In this document: positions 25,201-36,135 of the stretch, piece by piece | How the letters are laid out: every line of letters begins with the position of its first letter | How positions within the stretch are numbered: position 1 is the stretch's first letter | Source of the DNA: Hypericum androsaemum | Taxonomy: Eukaryota; Streptophyta; Magnoliopsida; Malpighiales; Hypericaceae | Length of the DNA stretch: 64,000 bases | Assembly: GCA_963995505.1 (NCBI GenBank) | Contig: OZ023184.1 | Coordinates: forward strand, 10,556,308-10,620,307 | Direction: 5' to 3' | Made by a program: the position numbers and the translations under genes | The notes under the pieces: model-generated | Told to the model about the DNA's origin: nothing | What the model saw: only the letters and a program-made list of their open reading frames with translations | Databases searched by the model: none

Positions 25201-26640
25201 CATAAAGCCCTCAAGTTTTTGAATGATCAATCCAAGCTGAGCAACCATATGCATGCGAGGTGGAGCACGTACTTGCAAAAGTTCCCATTCAAGATTGCTC
25301 ATAAGAGTGGGACTCAGAATATTGTGGCCGATGCATTGAGCAGGAGAGAGAGCCTTCTTGTCGAGCTTAAAGGTTCGATCACGGCCTTTGAGTGCTTAAA
25401 AGAACTCTATGAGGAAGATGAAGATTTTGGAGTGATTTGGGATCAATGCACAAATGGAAGGGCCGTGGCAGATTATTTTGTGCATGATGGTTTCCTTATG
25501 CGAGGGAATCAATTGTGCATTCCAAAGACTTCCCTCCGAGAACATTTGATGTGGGAAATGCACGGAGGAGGTCTCTCAGCTCATTTGGGAAGGGATAAGA
25601 CAATGGCAGCCTTGGTTGTTCGCTTTTATTGGCCAAGGATGGCAAGAGATGTGGCTCGCATGGTCAAGCATTGTAGGGTCTGCCAAGAGACTAAAGGCAC
25701 TGTGCATAACACGGGCCTCTATACACCGTTGCCTATTCCAAAAGCAATTTGGGAAGATCTCAGTATGGATTTCATACTTGGCTTACCCCGCACCCCTCGT
25801 GGTGTGGATTCTATTTTTGTGATTGTGGACAGGTTATCCAAGATGGCACACTTCGTTCCTTGCAAGAAGACTAATGATGCGCATGGAATTGCCAAGCATT
25901 TCTTTAAGGAGGTGGTGAGATTGCATGGAGTGCCTAAAACCATCACTTCTGATCGGGATGTCAAGTTCCTAGCCAGCTTTTGGAAGACTCTTTGGAAGAT
26001 GTTTGATGCAACCCTCCAATTTAGCACCACGGCTCATCCACAAACTGATGGGCAGACCGAGGTTACCAATAGAACCCTTGGCAATATGCTACGAAGCTTA
26101 TGTCATGAGAAGAAGAGACAATGGGACTTGGCCTTGCCCATTGCGGAGTTTGCTTACAATGGAGCGGTTCATCGTGTTACAGGGAAGACACCTTTCTCTT
26201 TGGTGTATACGAAGGAGCCTAACCACTTTGTTGATGTTGCCTCAGTCCCCAAGTTTCCTAAAGCACATCCCAATGCGGTTGACTTCGCGGAGCAAGCTCA
26301 AGGTGTCATTGATGGCGTCCGCAAAAGGTTGGAAGAGGCTTATAGCAAGGAGAAGGCACGAGTCGATGCGCACAGGCGAGTGCAGATTTTCCAACCAGGT
26401 GAGCAAGTTATGGTTCACTTTAGGAAGGAAAGGATGCCAAGTAACATGGGGGGCAAGTTGCAAGCTCGGAAGTTCGGGCCATTCAAGGTGCTCAGGCGCA
26501 TAAGTGACAATGCCTATGTGATTGATCTTCCGGACGAGTTTGGAGTGTCAAAGAGCTTCAACGTTGCTGATCTTACCCCATATTTCGATGCCTTTCCCGT
26601 GCCCTCCCGTCTTGCTGCTCGTGGTCAAGCTTCATCCTAA
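22222..26640 (+). CDS. gag-pol: Gag-Pol polyprotein of element 1
   Basis: A single uninterrupted 1472-residue frame encodes capsid and all replication enzymes of the element. From the N terminus: an Arg/Gly-rich region; a retrotransposon gag domain (about 107-265, with W/WW signatures); a CCHC zinc knuckle (C335, C338, H343, C348); an aspartic protease with a DGGS active-site loop (D431); reverse transcriptase with the YFDD catalytic box (782-785); RNase H (D931 in VDVDACG); integrase with an HHCC zinc finger (H1114, H1121, C1151, C1154) and the D1183, D1244, E1280 triad (D-60-D-35-E); and a C-terminal domain ending FNVADLTPYF plus a 20-residue tail. No chromodomain or TRARAKK-type tail is visible. 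Gag and Pol share one frame, so the Gag:Pol ratio is probably set by processing. The start is the first ATG after the leader. All key residues are intact. Confidence 0.96.
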   Translation: MADPNDTPRPDMNQRFTQMEAAIQAILTRLDNLAVQPPPAEVRNEQREEEEDVDSDATLNVRRARRVLRGRGRGGGRHGDLGRVPGREVYREDYERRGEYRRVDRPFKMNIEKFYGDADVEGFLNWLDSVEKYFDCMQLTEEQKVSYVAFKLESGAAVWWRKEQESRRRRGDLPIRDWPTMEQALRERFLPVDYHQTLYSQFLTCTQGNRSVEEYMTEFMRLASRNDVEENEDQMIARFVEGLSYEIKSKMEFDTFLFFNDACAKARKIGAALRKKKVVPTRFSGPGQMSTVARGGVERSAPHASEPKPLPSKPPPVVASRKGKEVASSSSNFRCFKCNEMGHKSSECPRRKFNQLCEKENSDEEQAGSYLCAPVGGSSEEEDEMSEEGEEYCGVMRKLVLTTSKGNESQRHNLFRTRCHVGEEVCEVIVDGGSQENFVSKQIVDKLGLKVTPHPAPYSIGWIRSGGGIKVKDRCVVPITIGRFRDTVTCDVLEMDACHILLGRPWEFDNQAIHRGKENTYEVKKEGQQFTLLPRSPKHGKLKLNSSTQTVTLVTSSRSFLDSMKEFGGCHVLVAVNSDPQHEEKMEKLPDQVEELLKLFPEVTPKDEPKGLPPLRDIQHQIDLIPGATLPNLPHYRMSPQENQIVRDQVQELLEKGHIQESLSPCGVPALLVPKKDGTWRMCVDSRAINKITIGYRFPIPRLDDMLDNLSGSVVFSKIDLKSGYHQIRIRPGDEWKTAFKTRDGLYEWLVMPFGLTNAPSTFMRLMHQVLKPFLDRFVVVYFDDILVYSKSEEEHREHLMHVFEALKGNSLVVNLKKCIFWKEKLVFLGFVVGKEGVQVDQAKIEAIQRWPTPLNVRQVRSFLGLATFYRRFIRNFSSIAAPLTSLLKKQAKFEWGGAAREAFEELKEKLSSAPVLALPDFSKLFQVDVDACGMGIGAVLSQEKRPIAFFSEKLSEHRQTWSTYEQEFYAVFRALKTWEHYLIGKEFVLYTDHKALKFLNDQSKLSNHMHARWSTYLQKFPFKIAHKSGTQNIVADALSRRESLLVELKGSITAFECLKELYEEDEDFGVIWDQCTNGRAVADYFVHDGFLMRGNQLCIPKTSLREHLMWEMHGGGLSAHLGRDKTMAALVVRFYWPRMARDVARMVKHCRVCQETKGTVHNTGLYTPLPIPKAIWEDLSMDFILGLPRTPRGVDSIFVIVDRLSKMAHFVPCKKTNDAHGIAKHFFKEVVRLHGVPKTITSDRDVKFLASFWKTLWKMFDATLQFSTTAHPQTDGQTEVTNRTLGNMLRSLCHEKKRQWDLALPIAEFAYNGAVHRVTGKTPFSLVYTKEPNHFVDVASVPKFPKAHPNAVDFAEQAQGVIDGVRKRLEEAYSKEKARVDAHRRVQIFQPGEQVMVHFRKERMPSNMGGKLQARKFGPFKVLRRISDNAYVIDLPDEFGVSKSFNVADLTPYFDAFPVPSRLAARGQASS

Positions 26641-26651
26641 GAAGGGGAGGA
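26639..26651 (+). other. Polypurine tract, element 1
   Basis: AAGAAGGGGAGGA directly before the 3' LTR, overlapping the last two bases of the gag-pol stop codon. It primes plus-strand DNA synthesis during reverse transcription. Confidence 0.9.
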
Positions 26652-27127
26652 TGATGTAGGACATCTTTCTTTTCTCACGTTTGAATAAGTGCGTTTGTGC
26701 ACATCATACCTGGTTTGGTTTCTTTACGTATGCATGGCTGGATGTAACGTGTGCATGCAGCCATTAGATGTGCGGAATAAATGCCTTTAAGGCCTTAGCT
26801 AGCATTTGTGACGCCTTTAAGGCGTTAGTTATCATTTGTGGCAGCTGGAAGGATTTGTAACCGCCACCGTCGTTTGAAAGGTCTTGCCTGGCCTATTTAA
26901 ACTCGTTTTCCTGAATAAAGAAGACAGATTTTAATCCCAAAACTTCCGTGAGTTTAGCTTCCTTTTATGCATGGATTTGCATATGTCGTGTTAGAGTCCT
27001 TGCCCTTTGCTGGCTGCCTAAACTTTTAGGCCAATCTTCAATCAAATTCGGAAGGATTTGGCTGAAGGTTTATCCTGTTGGTCTGAACTCAGCTCCAAGT
27101 TTGTCCGCTACGTTTCTAGCTACGTCA
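26652..27127 (+). repeat. 3' LTR of element 1
   Basis: 476 bp, identical to the 5' LTR except for G at 26969 (T at 21890). AATAAA at 26914-26919 is the likely polyadenylation signal. Confidence 0.95.
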
Positions 27128-27132
27128 GAAAA
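27128..27132 (+). repeat. Target site duplication, right (element 1)
   Basis: GAAAA directly after the CTACGTCA terminus, matching 21568-21572. Confidence 0.95.
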
Positions 27133-30100
27133 GGCAAGGAAAAAGTAAGAAATGGAAAAAAAAGAGGAAAGAGAAGACAAGAAAAGGCAAGGAAAAGGCA
27201 AGAAAAGGCATGAGAAGGCATGAAAAGGAAAGATACGGTAAGAAAAGGCAAGATAAGGAATGAAAAGGTAAGATAAGGCAAGAAAAGGTAAGATAAGGCA
27301 AGAAAAGGCATTAAAAGGCAAGAAAAATGCAAGATAAATCAACAAAAGGTAAGAAAAAGCAAGATAACGTAAGAAAAGGCAAGAAAAGGAAAGAAAAGGC
27401 AAGACAATATATGGAAAAGGCATGAAAAGGCAAGAAAAGGAAAGATAAGGCAAGAAAAGACATGAAAAGGAAAGCAAAGGAAAGCAAAGGCAAGAAAAAG
27501 GCAAGATAAGGCAAGAAAAGGAAAGAAAGGGCAAGGAAAAGGCAAGAAAATTTAAGAAAAGGAAAGAAAAGGCATGAAAAGGCAAGGAAAATGCAAGAAA
27601 ATGGATGAAAAGCGAAGAAAATGCCAGAAAAGGCAAGGAAAAGGAAAGAAAAGGCAAGAAAAGGCAAAAAAGGCAACATAAGGCAAGAAAAGGAAAGATA
27701 AGGCAAGAAAATGCAAGGAAAAGTAAAGAAAAGGCAAGAAAAGGAAAGAAAAGGAAAGGAAAAGGAAAGGAAAGGCAAGAAAAGGAAAGAGCGGGAAAGA
27801 AAAAGAAAGAAAAGGCAAGAAAAGGCAAGGAAAAGGCAAGAAAAGGCAAGGAAAAGGAATAAAAAGGCAAGAAAAGGCAAGGAAAAGGAATGAAAAGGCA
27901 AGATAATGTAAGATAAGGCAAGAAAAGGAAAGAAAAGACAAGGAAAAGGCAAGGAAAAGGCAAGATAATGAAACAAAAGGAAAGAAAATGCAAGCAAAAG
28001 GAAAGACAAGAGAAGATAAGGAAAGAAAAGCCAAGATAAGGCATGAAAAGGAAAGAACTGGCAAGATAAGGCAAGGAAATGCAAGGAAAAGGCACAAAAA
28101 GGAAAGGAAAGGCAAGAAAAGGCAAGAAAAGGGAAGAAAAGGGAAGAAAATGTAAGAAAAGTCAAGATAAGGCAAGGAAAGACAAGAAAAGGCAAGAAAA
28201 GGAAAGAAAAGGCAAGGAAAAGAAAAGATAAGGCAAGAAAAGGAAAGAAAAGCAAAGAAAAGGCAAGAAGAGCGATGTAAAAGGCATGAAAAGGCAAGCA
28301 AAGGAAAGATATGGCAAGAAAAGGCAAGGAAAAAGTAAGAAATGGAAAAAAAGAGGAAAGAGAAGACAAGAAAAGGCAAGGAAAAGGCATGAAAAGGAAA
28401 GATAAGGTAAGAAAACGCAAGATAAGGAATGAAAAGGTAAGATAAGGTAAGAAAAGGTAAGATAAGGCAAGAAAAGGCATTAAAAGGCAAGAAAAATGCA
28501 AGATAAATCAACAAAAGGTAAGAAAAAGCAAGATAACGTAAGAAAAGGCAAGAAAATATATGGAAAAGGCATGAAAAGGAAAAGGAAAGATAAGGCAAGA
28601 AAAGACATGAAAAGGAAAGCAAAGGAAAGCAAAGGCAAGAAAAAGGCAACATAAGGCAAGAAAAGGAAAGAAAGGGCAAGGAAAAGGCAAGAAAATGTAA
28701 GATAAGGAAAGAAAAGGCATGAAAAGGCAAGGAAAAGGCAAGAAAATGTATGAAAAGCGAAGAAAATTCTGGAAAAGGCATGGAAAAGGAATGAAAAGGC
28801 AAGAAAAGGCAAAAAAGGCAACATAAGGCAAGAAAAGGAAAGATAAGGCAAGAAAATGCAAGGAAAAGTAAAGAAAAGGCAAGAAAAGGTAAGAAAAGGA
28901 AAGGAAAGGAAAGGAAAGGCAAGAAAAGGAAAGAGCGGGAAAGAAAAAGAAAGAAAAGGCAAGGAAAAGGCAAGGAAAAGGAATGAAGAGGCAAGAAAAG
29001 GCAAGGAAAAGGAAAGAAAAGGTAAGATAATGTAAGATAAGGCAAGAAAAGGAAAGAAAAGGCAAGGAAAAAGAAAGAAAAGGAAAGAAAAGGCAAGGAA
29101 AAGGTAAGATAAGGTAAGAAAAGGAAAGAAAATGGAAGGAAAGGCATGAAAAGGGAAGAAAAGGAAAGATGAAGCAAGAAAAGGAAAGAAAAAGCAAGGA
29201 AATGAAAGAAAAGGTAAGAAAAGGCTAGATAAGGCAAGAAAAGGAAAGACAAGCCAAGGAAAAGGCAAGATAAGGCAAGATAAGGCAAGAAAATGCTAGG
29301 AAAAGGAACGAAAAGGAAAGAAAGGCAAGAAAAGGTAAGAAAAGGAATGAAAAGGTAAGAAAAGGCAAGAAAAGGCAAGGAAAGGCAAGAAAAGGCAAGA
29401 AAAGGAATGAAAAGGCCAAAGGCAATAAAATGTAAGAAAAGGCAAGATAAGGCAAGAAAAGGCTAGAAAAGGAAAGAAAAGCATGAAAAGCAAAGAAAAG
29501 GAAAGATAAGACAAAAAAAGGTAAGATAAGGAGAGAAAAGCCAAGAAAAGCAAAGAAAAGGCATGGAAAAGGCATGAAAAGGCAAGAAAATGCAAGATAA
29601 GGCAAGAAAAGGCAAGGAAAAAGTAAGAAAAGGAAAAAAAGAGGAAAGATGAGGCAAGAAAAGGCAAGGAAAAGGCAAGAAAAGGTATGAGAAGGAATGA
29701 AAGGGCAAGATAAGGTAAGAAAATGCAAGATAAGGAATGAAAAGGCAAGATAAGTTCAAAAAAGGCAAGATAAGGCAAGGAAATGCAAGGAAATGCAAGG
29801 AAAAGTAAAGAAAATGCAAGAAAAGGCAAGAAAAGAAAAGAAAAGGAAAGGAAAGGCAAGAAAAGGAAAGTAATGAAGAGGAATGAAAAGGAAAGACAAG
29901 GCAAGAGAAGGCTAGGAAAAGGAATGAAAAGGCAAGAAAAGGCAAGAAAAGGTAAGGAAAAGGAAAGAAAAGGCAAGATAATGTAAGATAAGGTAAGAAA
30001 AGGAAAGAAAAGGCAAGGAAAAGGAAAGAAAAGGAAAGAAAAGGCAAGGAAAAGGTAAGATAAGGCAAGAAAAGGCAAGAAAATGGAAGGATAGGCATGA

Positions 30101-33100
30101 AAAGGAAAGAAAAGGAAAGATGGGCCAAGAAAAGGAAAGAAATGGCAAGGAAAGGAAAGAAAAGGCAAGAAAAGGCAATAAAAAGAAAAATAAATTAAGA
30201 AAAGGCAAGATAAGGAAAGAAAAGTCAAGGAAAAGGCAAGATAAGGCAAGAAAATGCTAGGAAAAGGAACGAAAAGGAAAGAAAAGGCAAGATAAGGCTA
30301 AAAATTGTAAGAAAAGGAAAGAAAAGCAAAGAAAAGGAAAGATAAAAAAAGATAAGACAAGAAAAGGCAAGATAAGGCAAGAAAAGCAAAGAAAAGGCAT
30401 GGAAAAGGCATGAAAAGGCAAGAAAATACAAGATAAGGCAAAAAAGGAATTAAAAGGCAAGAAAAATGCAAGATAAGTCAACAAAAGGTAAGAAAAGGCA
30501 AGATAACGTAAGAAAAGGAAAGAAAAGGAAAGTAAGGCAAGAAAAGGTATGGAAAAGGAATGAAAAGGCAAGAAAAGGAATGATAAGGCAAGAAAAGACT
30601 TGAAAAGGCAAGAAAAGGAAAGCAAAGGCAAGAAAAAGGCAAGATAAGGCAAGAAAAGGAAAGAAAGGGCAAGGAAAAGGCAAGAAAATTTAAGATAAGG
30701 AAAGAAAAGGCATGAAAAGGCAAGGAAAATGTAAGAAAATGGATGAAAAGCGAAGAAAATGCCAGAAAAGGCAAGGAAAAGGAAAGAAAAGGCAAGAAAA
30801 GGAAAGAAAGGGCAAAGAAAAGGCAAGAAAATTTAAGATAAGGAAAGAAAAGGCATGAAAAGGCAAGGAAAAGGCAAGAAAATGCAAGAAAATGGATGAA
30901 AAGCGAAGAAAATGCCAGAAAAGGCAAGGAAAAGGAATGAAAAGGCAAGAAAAGGCAACATAAGGCAAGAAAAGGAAAGATAAGGCAAGAAAATGCAAGG
31001 AAAAGTAAAGAAAAGGAAAGAAAAGGAAAGGAAAAGGAAAGGAAAGGCAAGAAAAGGAAAGAGCGGGAAAGAAAAAGAAAGAAAAGGCAAGAAAAGGCTA
31101 GGAAAAGGCAAGAAAAGGCAAGGAAAAGGAATGAAAAGGCAAGAAAAGGCAAGGAAAAGGAAAGAAAAGGCAAGATAATGTAAGATAAGGCAAGAAAAGG
31201 AAAGAAAAGACAAGAAAAAGGCAAGGAAAAAGCAAGATAATGAAACAAAAGGAAAGAAAATGCAAGCAAAAGGAAAGAAAAGACAAGATAAGGAAAGAAA
31301 AGCCAAGATAAGGCATGAAAAGGAAAGAAATGGCAAGATAAGGCAAGAAAAGGCTAAAAATTGCAAGAAAAAGAAAGAAAAGCAAAGAAAAGGAAAGATA
31401 AGACAAGATAAGACAAGATAAGGCAAGAAAAGCAAAGAAAATGCATGGAAAAGGCATGAAAAGACAAGAAAATACAAGATAAGGCAAAAAAAGGAATTAA
31501 AAGGCAAGAAAAATGCAAGATAAGTCAACAAAAGGTAAGAAAAGGCAAGATAACGTAAGAAAAGGCAAGAAAAGGAAAGAAAAGGTATGGAAAAGGCATG
31601 AAAAGGCAAGAAAAGGAAAGATAAGGCAAGAAAAGACATGAAAACGCAAGAAAAGGAAAGCAAAGGCAAGAAAAAGGCAAGATAAGGCAAGAACAGGAAA
31701 GAAAGGGCAAGGAAAAGGCAAGAAAATTTAAGATAAGGAAAGAAAAGGCATGAAAAGGCCCTTAGGCAAGAAAATGCAAGAAAATGGATGAAAAGCGAAG
31801 AAAATGCCAGAAAAGGCAAGGAAAAGGAATGAAAAGGCAAGAAAAGGCAAAAAAGGCAACATAAGGCAAGAAAAGGAAAGATAAGGCAAGAAAATGCAAG
31901 GAAAAGTAAAGAAAAGGCAAGAAAAGGAAAGAAAAGGAAAGAAAAAGGAAAGGAAAGGCAAGAAAAGGAAAGAGCGGGAAACAAAAAGAAAGAAAAGGCA
32001 AGAAAAGGCAAGGAAAAGGCAAGAAAAGGCAAGGAAAAGGAATGAAAAGGCAAGAAAAGGCAAGGAAAAGGAAAGAAAAGGCAAGATAATGTAAGATAAG
32101 GCAAGAAAAGGAAAGAAAAGACAAGGAAAAGGCAAGAAAAAGGCAAGATAATGAAACAAAAGGAAAGAAAATGCAAGGAAAAGGAAAGAAAAGACAAGAT
32201 AAGGAAAGAAAAGCCAAGATAAGGCATGAAAAGGAAAGAAATGGCAAGATAAGGCAAGGAAAATGCACAAAAAGGAAAGGAAAGGCAAGAAAAGGCAAGA
32301 AAAGGCAAGAAATAGGAAGAAAATGTAAGAAAAGTCAAGATAAGTCAAGGAAAGACAAGAAAAGGAAAGAAAAGGAAAGAAAAGGCAAGGAAAAGGAAAG
32401 AAAAGGCAAGAAAAGGCAAGAAAAGGAATGAAAAGAAAAGATAATGCAAGAAAAGGAAAGAAAAGAAAAGAAAAGGCAAGAAGAGCGATGTAAAAGGCAT
32501 GAAAAGGCAAGCAAAGGAAAGATATGGCAAGAAACGGCAAGGAAAAAGTAAGAAATGGAAAAAAAGAGGAAAGATAAGACACGAAAAGGCAAGAAAAGGC
32601 ATGAGAAGGCATGAAAAGGAAAGATAAGGTAAGAAAATGCAAGATAAGGAATGAAATGGCATGAAAAGGTAAGAAAAGGCATGAAAAGGAAAGAAAATGT
32701 AATGAAAAGGCAAGATAAGGAAAGAAAAGCCAAGATAAGGCAAGAAATGGAAAGAAATGGCAAGATAAGGCAAGATAACGCAAGGAAATGCAAGGAAAAT
32801 GTACGAAAAGGAAAGGAAAGGCAAGAAAAGGAAAGAAAAGGCAAGAAAAGTTAGGAAAAGGCAAGAAAAGAGAAGAAAAGTCAAGATTAGGTAGGGAAAG
32901 ACAAGGAAAGGCAGGAAAAGGCAAGAAAAGGAAAGAAAAGGCAAGGAAAAGGAATGAAAAGGTAAGAAATGGCAAGAAAAGACAAGAAAAGGAAAGAAAA
33001 GAAAATAAAAGCAATGAAAAGGAAAGATAAGGCAAGATAAGGCAAAATAAGGCAAGAAAAGGAAAGAAAAGCAAAGAAAAGGCATGAAAAGGCAAGATAA

Positions 33101-36100
33101 GGCTAAATCTAGGAAAACGGAAGAAAAGGAAAAAAACAGGAAAGATAAGGCAAAAAAAAGGCAAGGAGAAGGCATGAAAAGGCAAGATAAGGTAAGAAAA
33201 TGCAAGATAAGGAATAAAAAGGAAAGATAAGTCCAGAAAAGGCAAGATAAGGCAAGAAAAGGCATGAAAAGACAAGAATAGGCAAGAGATGTCAAGAAAA
33301 GGCAAGACAAGGAAAGATAACGTAAGAAAAGGCAAGAAAAGGAATGGAAAAGGCATGAAAAGGAAAGAAAAGCCAAGATAAGGCATGAAAAGGAAAGAAA
33401 TGGCAAGATAAGGCAAGGAAATGCAAGGAAAAGGCACAAAAAGGAAAGGAAAGGCAAGAAAAGGAAAGAAAAGGCAAGAAAAGGCAAGAAAAGGGAAGAA
33501 AATGTAAGAAAAGTCAAGATAAGGCAAGGAAAGACAAGAAAAGGCAAGAAAAGGAAAGAAAAGGCAAGGAAAAGGAAAGAAAAGGCAAGAAAAGGCAAGA
33601 AAAGGAATGAAAAGAAAAGATAAGGCAAGAAAAGGAAAGAAAAGCAAAGAAAAGGCAAGAAGAGCGATGTAAAAGGCATGAAAAGGCAAGCAAAGGAAAG
33701 ATATGGCAAGAAAAGGCAAGGAAAAAGTAAGAAATGGAAAAAAAGAGGAAAGATAAGACAAAAAAAGGCAAGGAAAAGGCAAGAAAAGGCATGAGAAGGA
33801 ATGAAAAGGAAAGATAAGGTAAGAAAAGGCAAGATAAGGAATGAAAAGGTAAGATAAGGCCAGAAAAGGTAAGATAAGGCAAGAAAAGGCATTAAAAGGC
33901 AAGAAAAATGCAAGATAAATTAACAAAAGGTAAGAAAAAGCAAGATAACGTAAGAAAAGGCAAGAAAAGGAAAGAAAAGGCAAGAAAACGTAAGGAAAAG
34001 GCATAAAAAGGCAAGAAAAGATAAGATAAGGCAAGAAAAGATATGAAAAGGCAAGAAAAGAAAAGCAAAGGCAAGAAAAAGGCAAGATAAGGCAAGAAAA
34101 GGAAAGAAAGGGCAAGAAAAATGCAAGAAAATGTAAGATAAGGAAAGAAAAGGCATGAAAAGGCAAGAAAATGCAAGAAAATGGATGGAAAGCGAAGAAA
34201 ATTCTGGAAAAGGCATGGAAAAGGAATGAAAAGGCAAAAAAGGCAACATAAGGCAAGAAAAGGAAAGATAAGGCAAGAAAATGCAAGGAAAAGTAAAGAA
34301 AAGGCAAGAAAAGGTAAGAAAAGGAAAGGAAAAGGAAAGAAAAGGCAAGAAAAGGAAAGAGCGGGAAAGAAAAAGAAAGAAATGGTAAGGAAAAGGCATG
34401 GAAAAGGAATGAAAAGGCAAGAAAAAGCAAGGAAAAGGAAAGAAAAGGCAAGATAATGTAAGATAAGGCAAGAAAAGGAAAGAAAAGGCAAGGAAAAAGA
34501 AAGAAAAGGAAAGAAAAGGCAAGGAAAAGGTAAGATAAGGCAAGAAAAGGAAAGAAAATGGAAGGAAAGGCATGAAAAGGGAAGAAAAGCAAAGATGAAG
34601 CAAGAAAAGGAAAAAAAAGCAAGGACATGAAAGAAAAGGCAAGGAAAAGGCAAGAAAAGGCTAGATAAGGCAAGAAAAGGAAAGAAAAGTCAAGGAAAAG
34701 GCAAGATAAGGCAAGAAAATGCTAGAAAAATAAACGAAAAGGAAAGAAAGGCAAGAAAAGGTAAGAAAAGGAATGAAAAGGTAAGAAAAGGCAAGAAAAG
34801 GCAAGGAAAGGCAAGAAAAGGAATGAAAAGGCCAAAGGCAATAAAATGTAAGAAAAGGCAAGATGAGGCAAGAAAAGGCTAGAAAAGCAAAGAAAAGCAA
34901 AGAAAAGGAAAGATAAGACAAAAAAAGGTAAGATAAGGAGAGAAAAGCAAAGAAAAGCAAAGAAAAGGCATGGAAAAGGCAAGAAAATGCAAGATAAGGC
35001 AAGAAAAGGCAAGGAAAAAGTAAGAAAAGGAAAAAAAAGAGGAAAGATAAGGCAAGAAAAGGCAAGAAAAGGTATGAGAAGGAATGAAAGGGCAAGATAT
35101 GGTATGGAAAAGGCATGATAAGGCAAGAAAAGGAAAGATAAGCCAAGAAAAGACATGAAAAGGCAAGAAAAGGAAAGCAAAGGCAAGAAAAAGGCAAGAT
35201 AAGGCAAGAAAAGGAAAGAAAGGGCAAGAAAAAGGCAAGAAAATTTAAGATAAGGAAAGAAAAGGCATGAAAAGGCAACGAAAATGCAAGAAAATGGATG
35301 AAAAGCGAAGAAAATGCCAGAAAAGGCAAGGAAAAGGAAAGAAAAGGCAACATAAGGCAAGAAAAGGAAAGATAAGGCAAGAAAATGCACGGAAAAGTAA
35401 AGAAAAGGCAAGAAAAGGAAAGAACAGGAAAGGAAAAGGAAAGGAAAGGCAAGAAAAGGAAAGAGCGGGAAAGAAAAAGAAAGAAAAGGCAAGAAAAGGC
35501 AAGGAAAAGGAATGAAAAGGCAAGGAAAAGGAATGAAAAGGCAAGATAATGTAAGATAAGGCAAGAAAAGGAAAGAAAAGGCAAGGAAAAGGCAAGGAAA
35601 AGGCAAGATAATGAAACCAAAGGAAAGAAAATGCAAGCAAAAGGAAAGACAAGAGAAGATAAGGAAAGAAAAGCCAAGATAAGGCATGAAAAGGAAAGAA
35701 ATGGCAAGATAAGGCAAGGAAATGCAAGGAAAAGGCACAAAAAGGAAAGAAAAGGCAAGAAAAGGCAAGAAAAGGGAAGAAAATGTAAGAAAAGTCAAGA
35801 TAAGGCAAGGAAAGACAAGAAAAGGCAAGAAAAGGAAAGAAAAGGCAAGAAAAGGCAAGAAAAGAAATGAAAAGAAAAGATAAGGCAAGAAAAGGAAAGA
35901 AAAGCAAAGAAAAGGCAAGAAGAGCGATGTAAAAGGCATGAAAAGGCAAGCAAAGGAAAGATATGGCAAGAAAAGGCAAGGAAAAAGTAAGAAATGGAAA
36001 AAAAGAGGAAAGAGAAGACAAGAAAAGGCAAGGAAAAGGCAAGAAAAGGCATGAGAAGGCATGAGAAGGAAAGATAAGGTAAGAAAAGGCAAGATAAGGA

Positions 36101-36130
36101 ATGAAAAGGTAAGATAAGGCCAGAAAAGGT

Positions 36131-36135
36131 AAGAT
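36131..36135 (+). repeat. Target site duplication, left (element 3)
   Basis: AAGAT directly before the TGATGTGAAC terminus, matched by AAGAT at 45569-45573. The joined flanks equal the uninterrupted array near 10440-10500. Confidence 0.93.

Larger units (their letters stand above)
21573..27127 (+). mobile_element. Intact Ty3/gypsy chromovirus retrotransposon (element 1)
   Basis: A complete 5555-bp element: two 476-bp LTRs, a primer site 2 bp after the 5' LTR, one long gag-pol frame, a polypurine tract abutting the 3' LTR, and a 5-bp target duplication. The LTR ends form an imperfect inverted repeat (TGATGTAG and CTACGTCA). The LTRs differ at a single base (T at 21890, G at 26969), so the insertion is recent. 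Gag, reverse transcriptase and integrase sequences and the TGATG terminus suggest a CRM-related chromovirus. Unlike element 2, the integrase frame stops 11 bp before the LTR. No frameshift or internal stop is present, so the element looks potentially autonomous. Confidence 0.96.
13225..28932 (+). repeat. Super-repeat copy 2 (~10.1 kb, split by element 1)
   Basis: Marker spacings are 2138, 965, 2395, 1199, 1128, 1179 and 1144 bp once element 1 plus one target duplication (5560 bp) is removed, 10148 bp in all. Compared with copy 1 it carries two extra blocks of about 1.15 kb at its end, as expected from unequal exchange within a homogeneous array. The same internal 153-bp duplication as in copies 1 and 3 is present (15032 and 15185). 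Confidence 0.75.
27128..36135 (+). repeat. Purine-rich decamer array, higher-order core (segment 2)
   Basis: Continuation of the same array in the same orientation. GAGCGGGAAAG markers lie at 27789, 28933, 31061, 31972, 34359 and 35463. GATTAGGTAGGG (one change from the usual marker) is at 32885, and GAAGAGCGATGTAAAAGG recurs near 28269, 32483, 33660 and 35920. The block order matches 5.5-13.2 kb. One short non-repeat oddity, CCCTTA at 31759-31764, replaces decamer sequence. It ends at the AAGAT target duplication of element 3. No gene supported. Confidence 0.93.

Noticed and set aside
23614..26463. Antisense and alternative-frame open stretches within gag-pol of element 1
   Set aside because: All overlap the verified gag-pol frame with its intact motifs; they are shadows.
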